Source of the DNA: a virus
Reading direction: 5' to 3' (one strand)
IMG/VR virus record: IMGVR_UViG_3300025301_000094
Location: 1 to 26,570 of that record
Length of the DNA stretch: 26,570 bases
The translations under genes and the position numbers were made by a program. Positions 23,433-26,570 of this stretch are shown one piece after another. The notes beneath the pieces are model-generated. The model was not told the DNA's origin and searched no databases. It saw only the letters and a program-made list of their open reading frames with translations. Within the stretch, counting starts at the first letter, position 1. Each line of letters starts with the position of its first letter.

Positions 23433-23494
23433 CGAGGGGAGCGGCTAAGTTACACTCAACACTAGCTCCATATTCGAAGCCGTAACTCCCCTCG
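23433..23494. repeat. Long imperfect inverted repeat in the SSB-downstream gap
   Basis: CGAGGGGAG (23433-23441) pairs with CTCCCCTCG (23486-23494). Directly inside, CGGCT (23442-23446) pairs with AGCCG (23478-23482), with a three-base TAA bulge on one side and a loop of 31 bases. The 106-base gap at 23396-23501 is otherwise non-coding. In the leftward transcript no T-run follows, so it is not a standard terminator. It could be an RNA processing or mRNA-stabilising hairpin. Confidence 0.65.
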
Positions 23495-23501
23495 GCTCTA
23501 G

Positions 23502-24008
23502 TTAATCGTTACTGAATTCATCGTCAGCTGCTTCACCAATGTCCTCGTCTTCGAAATCATCTCCTTCAAAGTCAAAGTCAGACATATCGGAAGAGCGGAT
23601 GAACTCAACCAAGTTGGTAACTTGAATCGCATTGAAGCCACCACTTCTACCAGCATCCCAAGTTGCGCCAGCAGGATAGTCATAGGCGGTGACACGAACA
23701 TTAGCTACCGTGCCATTACCGATAGTATCGGGCTCGACATCATTACGTGCTTTGTCGAATACCTTGGGAGGATACCCGGTCTTAAGTGTGATGTAAGAAC
23801 CACGGAAGGGCTTGTCTGCCTTCTCCGCTTTCTTCTTATCATCTTCTCTGACGGAACTCTTCAGCCCCATCTCTTCGAGAGTCTTGATAGCAGTCTTGTT
23901 CAACTGCCCGAGATCAACAGTCCACTTGCCCTTCTTCATGGGATTGGTCCGCTCAAGGAAGGGCCAGTAAAGAGTCCCTTTGATCACTGCTTTCGCTTGT
24001 ACACTCAT
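23502..24008 (-). CDS. Single-stranded DNA-binding protein, T7 gp2.5-like, 168 aa
   Basis: The N-terminal and middle region (KAVIKGTLYWPFLERTNPMK, WTVDLGQLNK, GSYITLKTGYPPKVFDKA, GNGTVANVRVTAYDYP) forms a beta-barrel-like OB-fold of the phage gp2.5 group. The last about 27 residues are almost purely acidic (FDFEGDDFEDED, then GEAADDEF), the tail through which such proteins contact polymerase and helicase. The end is EFSND rather than a final Phe as in T7. AAGGAG lies about nine bases upstream of ATG 24008. A host-type promoter sits just ahead (24046-24074), so this gene is probably expressed strongly. It coats replicating single strands and aids annealing. Confidence 0.85.
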   Translation of the reverse strand: MSVQAKAVIKGTLYWPFLERTNPMKKGKWTVDLGQLNKTAIKTLEEMGLKSSVREDDKKKAEKADKPFRGSYITLKTGYPPKVFDKARNDVEPDTIGNGTVANVRVTAYDYPAGATWDAGRSGGFNAIQVTNLVEFIRSSDMSDFDFEGDDFEDEDIGEAADDEFSND

Positions 24009-24045
24009 GGTCTTAAGCTCCTTGCTTTTGTTAGCCTATACACCT

Positions 24046-24074
24046 ATTATCTCATGTTAAAGCCCCGGTGTCAA
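24046..24074 (-). promoter_or_regulatory. Host sigma70-type promoter, extended -10, driving the SSB gene
   Basis: On the - strand TTGACA (24074-24069) is a perfect -35 box. After exactly 17 bases comes GATAAT (24051-24046), five of six matches to the -10 consensus, preceded by TGA giving an extended -10 (TGn). The start of transcription would be near 24039, leaving about 30 bases before the SSB start codon. The -35 overlaps the stop codon of the upstream 70-aa gene, so it is an internal promoter of the leftward block. Confidence 0.75.
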
Positions 24075-24283
24075 GGACTTTTTTTATTCTCTTCTTCAGC
24101 TTTCAATTTCTGTGCTGCAATTATATGTTCACGGGTTAAGCTCCCGCATTCTTCTACTTCATAGATTACGAGATCAGGCGTACCCTCTATTGGATGTAGA
24201 GTATGAAGAGCGGCACTGACGCACTCTTCTTTGGCAGAGTAGGCACGAAGTGTACCACGATACGCCATAATAAATTTACTCAT
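24071..24283 (-). CDS. Hypothetical protein, 70 aa
   Basis: The product begins MSKFIMAYRGTLRAYSAKEE. It continues with an alternating strand (TPDLVIYEVEECGSL) and ends in a Lys/Glu-rich helix (AAQKLKAEEENKKSP). It has two Cys but no recognised motif. The start codon overlaps the end of the preceding gene by eight bases; GGAGG lies about 12 bases upstream, a long but usable spacing. The stop overlaps the -35 box of the SSB promoter. I see no basis for a function. Confidence 0.6.
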   Translation of the reverse strand: MSKFIMAYRGTLRAYSAKEECVSAALHTLHPIEGTPDLVIYEVEECGSLTREHIIAAQKLKAEEENKKSP

Positions 24284-24506
24284 TTAGTAGGTTAACCTCC
24301 TCATGCTTTGCCTTGTCATTGGCGTAGTATTTTCTCCAGATATTTTGAATGGTACGTAGAGGAGCACCAGTCAGGTTGATCTGCCCTGGAAATGCTTTCT
24401 CTAAAGAACCAGAGAAGGGTGGATGTGGTGCACCTAATTGCATACATAGATGAATACAAGTAATGGCATCTTCTTCTTCCATTTGTACTTCAGGGTTACT
24501 TGGCAT
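24276..24506 (-). CDS. Hypothetical protein, 76 aa
   Basis: The protein has an acidic start (MPSNPEVQMEEEDAITCIHL) with two Cys close together (CIHLC), a Pro/Gly middle (LGAPHPPFSGSLEKAF) and a basic helix (APLRTIQNIWRKYYANDKAK). The last part could be a small DNA-contact or helix-turn-helix-like segment, but this is not firm. AAGGATGA, shared with the stop of the 48-aa gene upstream, gives a good ribosome-binding site for ATG 24506. It overlaps the next gene by eight bases. Function unknown. Confidence 0.6.
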   Translation of the reverse strand: MPSNPEVQMEEEDAITCIHLCMQLGAPHPPFSGSLEKAFPGQINLTGAPLRTIQNIWRKYYANDKAKHEEVNLLNE

Positions 24507-24512
24507 TATACT

Positions 24513-24659
24513 TCATCCTTTCATGGTCCATATTAAACCAATGTTAGCAGCAGCATAGCCAGCAAAAATAATAGTATGAGCATACTGACCATACCATGTA
24601 GATACAACAGCTTGTCCTACATATAAGGCAGTGACTACCCAAATCAATATAGGATACAT
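24513..24659 (-). CDS. Small membrane protein, 48 aa
   Basis: Found by reading the 154-base space after the polymerase gene. ATG 24659 lies two bases after the polymerase stop, with AGGAG about 11 bases upstream inside that gene. The product has two hydrophobic helices, about 3-20 (PILIWVVTALYVGQAVVS) and 28-45 (HTIIFAGYAAANIGLIWT), joined by TWYGQYA. The 'Y-V-G-Q-A ... FAGYAxANIGL' pattern recurs in small phage membrane proteins near replication genes, as far as I remember. It may sit in the inner membrane; the role is unknown. Its TGA forms part of the ribosome-binding site for the next gene. Confidence 0.7.
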   Translation of the reverse strand: MYPILIWVVTALYVGQAVVSTWYGQYAHTIIFAGYAAANIGLIWTMKG

Positions 24660-24660
24660 T

Positions 24661-26487
24661 TTAATGTGTCTCCTGCCAGTTGTTACCTATCCTGTACTCA
24701 CCATCCATAGGACAGTTAAGCTTAAAGAACTTGCCAGCGTCACGGATAGATTGACACTGAATTTCACCCAATTGATCAGCGTGTTCACGTAACACTTCTG
24801 TCTGGAACTCATCGTGAACTACAGCCACTTGCTTAAAGTCTAGCTCTGCTTGCCTAGCTTTACGATGCCAGTCCAACATAGCCCACTTCATTACGCAGCT
24901 TTCTCCTCCTTGGAGGTAGACGGACATACCGAAGTGCTCTGACTTGATCCAGATCCATCTTCCATCGAACCCCACAAGTCCTCCATTTCTAGCTGCCCCG
25001 GCAATTTGATGTAGTTTGAATTCGGCGAGGGCTGGTGTGTTGTTGAGGAATCTATCTGTTGTTGCTTTTCCATCTTTAGGTGTGCCTCCAATAATTCTTC
25101 CAATTCTTTCTGAACCCGCCCCCATGAGCCAAGCATATATGAACGTCTTCGCAAGATCTCTCGTCTTAAGCGATGCCGCCTTCTGATTCTTTGTATGGAT
25201 GTCACCATCTACTACCTCCTTTATATAGTCGGGATCATTCATATAATGAGCAAGTAATCGTAGCTGGATACCCACTGCATCAGTACCAAGTAAACAATAT
25301 GTGTCAGGGTTATCCACAGTCCAACAGCTACGACACTCAGGACCGTAAGGACTATCACGTCCTGGTATGTTAGCCATGTTCGGCGCTTGGTGTGACATGC
25401 GATGAGTGCCGCTGCCAATGCTAAAGACACCACCATGCACACGATTATCAGAAGTAAGACCATCGAACCATCCTTCTATCTCATTACTACGGCTGCTGCA
25501 CATAGCATACTCACCTAGATAACGTAATGCTTGAGGCGCATCATCGTGTATAGTCTCTAAATTCTCATCGCATAGCTGCCATGTACGGGCTGACTTCTCT
25601 TCGAACTCCTCAGCTGTCAGCTTCTTCTGTCTTCGTAAGTCAAGTAGCTTACGATAGTATTTAGTACGTATCTTTGGGTCCCAATGTCCTTCAAGACGCT
25701 CTAGTTTCTGCCTCGGTGAATTAAGGTTGAACTCCTGCCACTTAATCCTAGTCATTGGACCAGCCGCAGTGCTCCAATTTTTTCCTAGGAATTTTAGGCC
25801 CACGGTTGAGAGATCGCCGTTCTTTTTATAACGTGGCTTCACCATACTTACTGGCTTGGCAATAGGCTTCAACTCTTCTAAGATACTACGTTCTAATTCC
25901 TGCGCACGGGATTTAACTAGGGTGAAAAGCTTGTGCGCCTTAGGTACATCGAGTGCAAACCCGTGTTCCTTCTGGTTCTCAAGGATATGCTGAACAGCAT
26001 GTTCAATCTGTTCCGATAACCTTGACCCCCGCTTTCCACCCTCTAATTTTAGGGCAACCGCTACCCGATAGGTTAACTCGACATCGTTGTCGCAGTAACC
26101 TAACATCTCCTTACTGTACTCATCCCAATCATCGTGGTCACCCTTAGAGAAGTCGAGTATCCTTCCCCAATTAGCCAAACTATGACCACCTTCACGGTTA
26201 GCGTTTTGTAAACGAGATATAAGTAGTGTGTCCCATACTCGGGATGGTTTTATTTTTACACCTAGTATCTTACGTAGTACGCGTAGATCATAAGCTATGA
26301 AGTTATGACCTATCCATTCATCTACTCCTTCGGCAAACTCTTCGAACTGGTCCAATGTGTCAGGTGTAAAGTAAGTCTTGTCACCTGTATCCCATTCCTT
26401 ACACACTATACACCATACAGTGTCTACCTTTGGAAGCAAGCCATTAGTCTCTACGTCACAGACTACTCTTCTTCTTTCACTCGTCAT
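24661..26487 (-). CDS. DNA polymerase, family A (T7 gp5-like) with 3'-5' exonuclease, 608 aa
   Basis: Exonuclease motifs: D11-V-E13 (CDVETNGL), H61-N62...D67 (GHNFIAYDL) and Y131...D135 (YCDNDVEL). Polymerase motifs: A, D403 in GTDAVGIQLRLLAHY; B, R443, K447 and Y451 in RDLAKTFIYAWLMGAG; C, H558-D559-E560 in VVHDEFQTEV. All catalytic carboxylates are present, so it should be active and proofreading. Two usually conserved residues differ: Gln408 where T7 has Glu480, and Met455 where T7 has Tyr530. At 608 aa it is about 96 shorter than T7 gp5, so a T7-style thioredoxin-binding insert is probably missing. It copies the phage genome with the helicase encoded next door. The start is ATG 26487, behind GGAGAAGG. 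Confidence 0.95.
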   Translation of the reverse strand: MTSERRRVVCDVETNGLLPKVDTVWCIVCKEWDTGDKTYFTPDTLDQFEEFAEGVDEWIGHNFIAYDLRVLRKILGVKIKPSRVWDTLLISRLQNANREGGHSLANWGRILDFSKGDHDDWDEYSKEMLGYCDNDVELTYRVAVALKLEGGKRGSRLSEQIEHAVQHILENQKEHGFALDVPKAHKLFTLVKSRAQELERSILEELKPIAKPVSMVKPRYKKNGDLSTVGLKFLGKNWSTAAGPMTRIKWQEFNLNSPRQKLERLEGHWDPKIRTKYYRKLLDLRRQKKLTAEEFEEKSARTWQLCDENLETIHDDAPQALRYLGEYAMCSSRSNEIEGWFDGLTSDNRVHGGVFSIGSGTHRMSHQAPNMANIPGRDSPYGPECRSCWTVDNPDTYCLLGTDAVGIQLRLLAHYMNDPDYIKEVVDGDIHTKNQKAASLKTRDLAKTFIYAWLMGAGSERIGRIIGGTPKDGKATTDRFLNNTPALAEFKLHQIAGAARNGGLVGFDGRWIWIKSEHFGMSVYLQGGESCVMKWAMLDWHRKARQAELDFKQVAVVHDEFQTEVLREHADQLGEIQCQSIRDAGKFFKLNCPMDGEYRIGNNWQETH

Positions 26488-26570
26488 CTTCCTTCTCCGT
26501 CTCTGTTAATCTTCCAGTAAATTCATTGTATAACAGATAGGATGATGGTCCAGTCTTACCACTGAACCTG
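26477..26570 (-). CDS. C-terminal end of a replicative helicase (DnaB/T7 gp4-like), partial
   Basis: One frame is open from the window edge to a TGA at 26477-26479, overlapping the polymerase start by 11 bases. The 30 residues read RFSGKTGPSSYLLYNEFTGR, then an acidic LTETEKEDDE end. The R-F-x-G-x-T-G-P ... L-Y-x-x-x-T-G-R-L pattern is the usual last strand of DnaB-type phage helicases, and the acidic tail could bind polymerase as in T7 gp4. A helicase directly before the polymerase is expected in this phage type. The alternative frame ends earlier, in LLED, and is less convincing. Only the last part is visible, so primase content cannot be judged. Confidence 0.6.
   Translation of the reverse strand, partial: RFSGKTGPSSYLLYNEFTGRLTETEKEDDE

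Noticed and set aside
24041-24100. A terminator at the run of T bases (24078-24085)
   Set aside because: No stable GC stem precedes the T-run on the + strand, and on the - strand the stretch reads as A-rich coding sequence before the promoter.
23622-24164. A 180-codon + strand frame over the SSB gene and promoter
   Set aside because: The SSB gene on the - strand has OB-fold-like sequence, an acidic tail, a ribosome-binding site and a promoter; the + frame has none of these.
1-26570. tRNA genes, CRISPR arrays, insertion sequences, integrase or attachment sites
   Set aside because: No cloverleaf, spaced direct repeats, transposase or recombinase motif was noticed on either strand; by-eye reading cannot fully exclude a divergent tRNA.

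Overview
The window is part of a lytic, tailed (podovirus-type) phage genome with a T7-like gene set. No integrase, repressor, tRNA, CRISPR array or insertion sequence was seen. Three things together point to a marine podovirus of the kind grouped as cobaviruses or Zobellviridae (roseophage SIO1 relatives, on Rhodobacteraceae-type hosts): an adenosylcobalamin-dependent monomeric ribonucleotide reductase, a T7-gp3-like endonuclease I, and a family A DNA polymerase lying next to a helicase end. That placement is inferred from gene content only; no database search was possible.

The genes form two convergent blocks. Rightward block (about 1-17.8 kb, + strand): tail-fibre genes alternating with small tail chaperones (1-2.7 kb); a coiled-coil membrane protein (2.7-3.0 kb); the gp11-like and gp12-like tail tube/nozzle proteins (3.0-6.4 kb); then a gp13/gp14-like pair and three very large ejection (internal virion) proteins (6.4-16.9 kb). 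The last large protein carries a T4-type lysozyme domain and a LysM domain. The block ends with a small hydrophobic protein and a His-Asp protein resembling phospholipase A2, followed by an intrinsic terminator at 17785-17808.

Leftward block (26.6-17.8 kb, - strand): end of a helicase, DNA polymerase, three small proteins, a T7-gp2.5-like single-strand DNA-binding protein behind a very good host-type sigma70 promoter, small proteins, a Cas4-like nuclease with a cysteine cluster, an acyl carrier protein, a coiled-coil protein, endonuclease I, a metallophosphoesterase, ribonucleotide reductase, a MazG-like protein and a two-helix membrane protein. Most neighbours overlap by ATGA, TAATG, TGATG or a few bases, so the block looks like one translationally coupled replication and nucleotide operon. 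It would supply dNTPs (reductase), copy DNA (helicase, polymerase, SSB) and process or resolve it (nuclease, endonuclease I).

Two genes below 60 codons were found by reading: 22983-23144 and 24513-24659. A probable 73-codon membrane-protein gene (16865-17086, - strand) lies antisense inside the late block and shares a CATG start with the opposite gene. No stretch over 300 bases lacks a gene. The largest spaces are the 203 bases at 16882-17084, filled by that antisense gene, and the 106 bases at 23396-23501, which hold a long inverted repeat.
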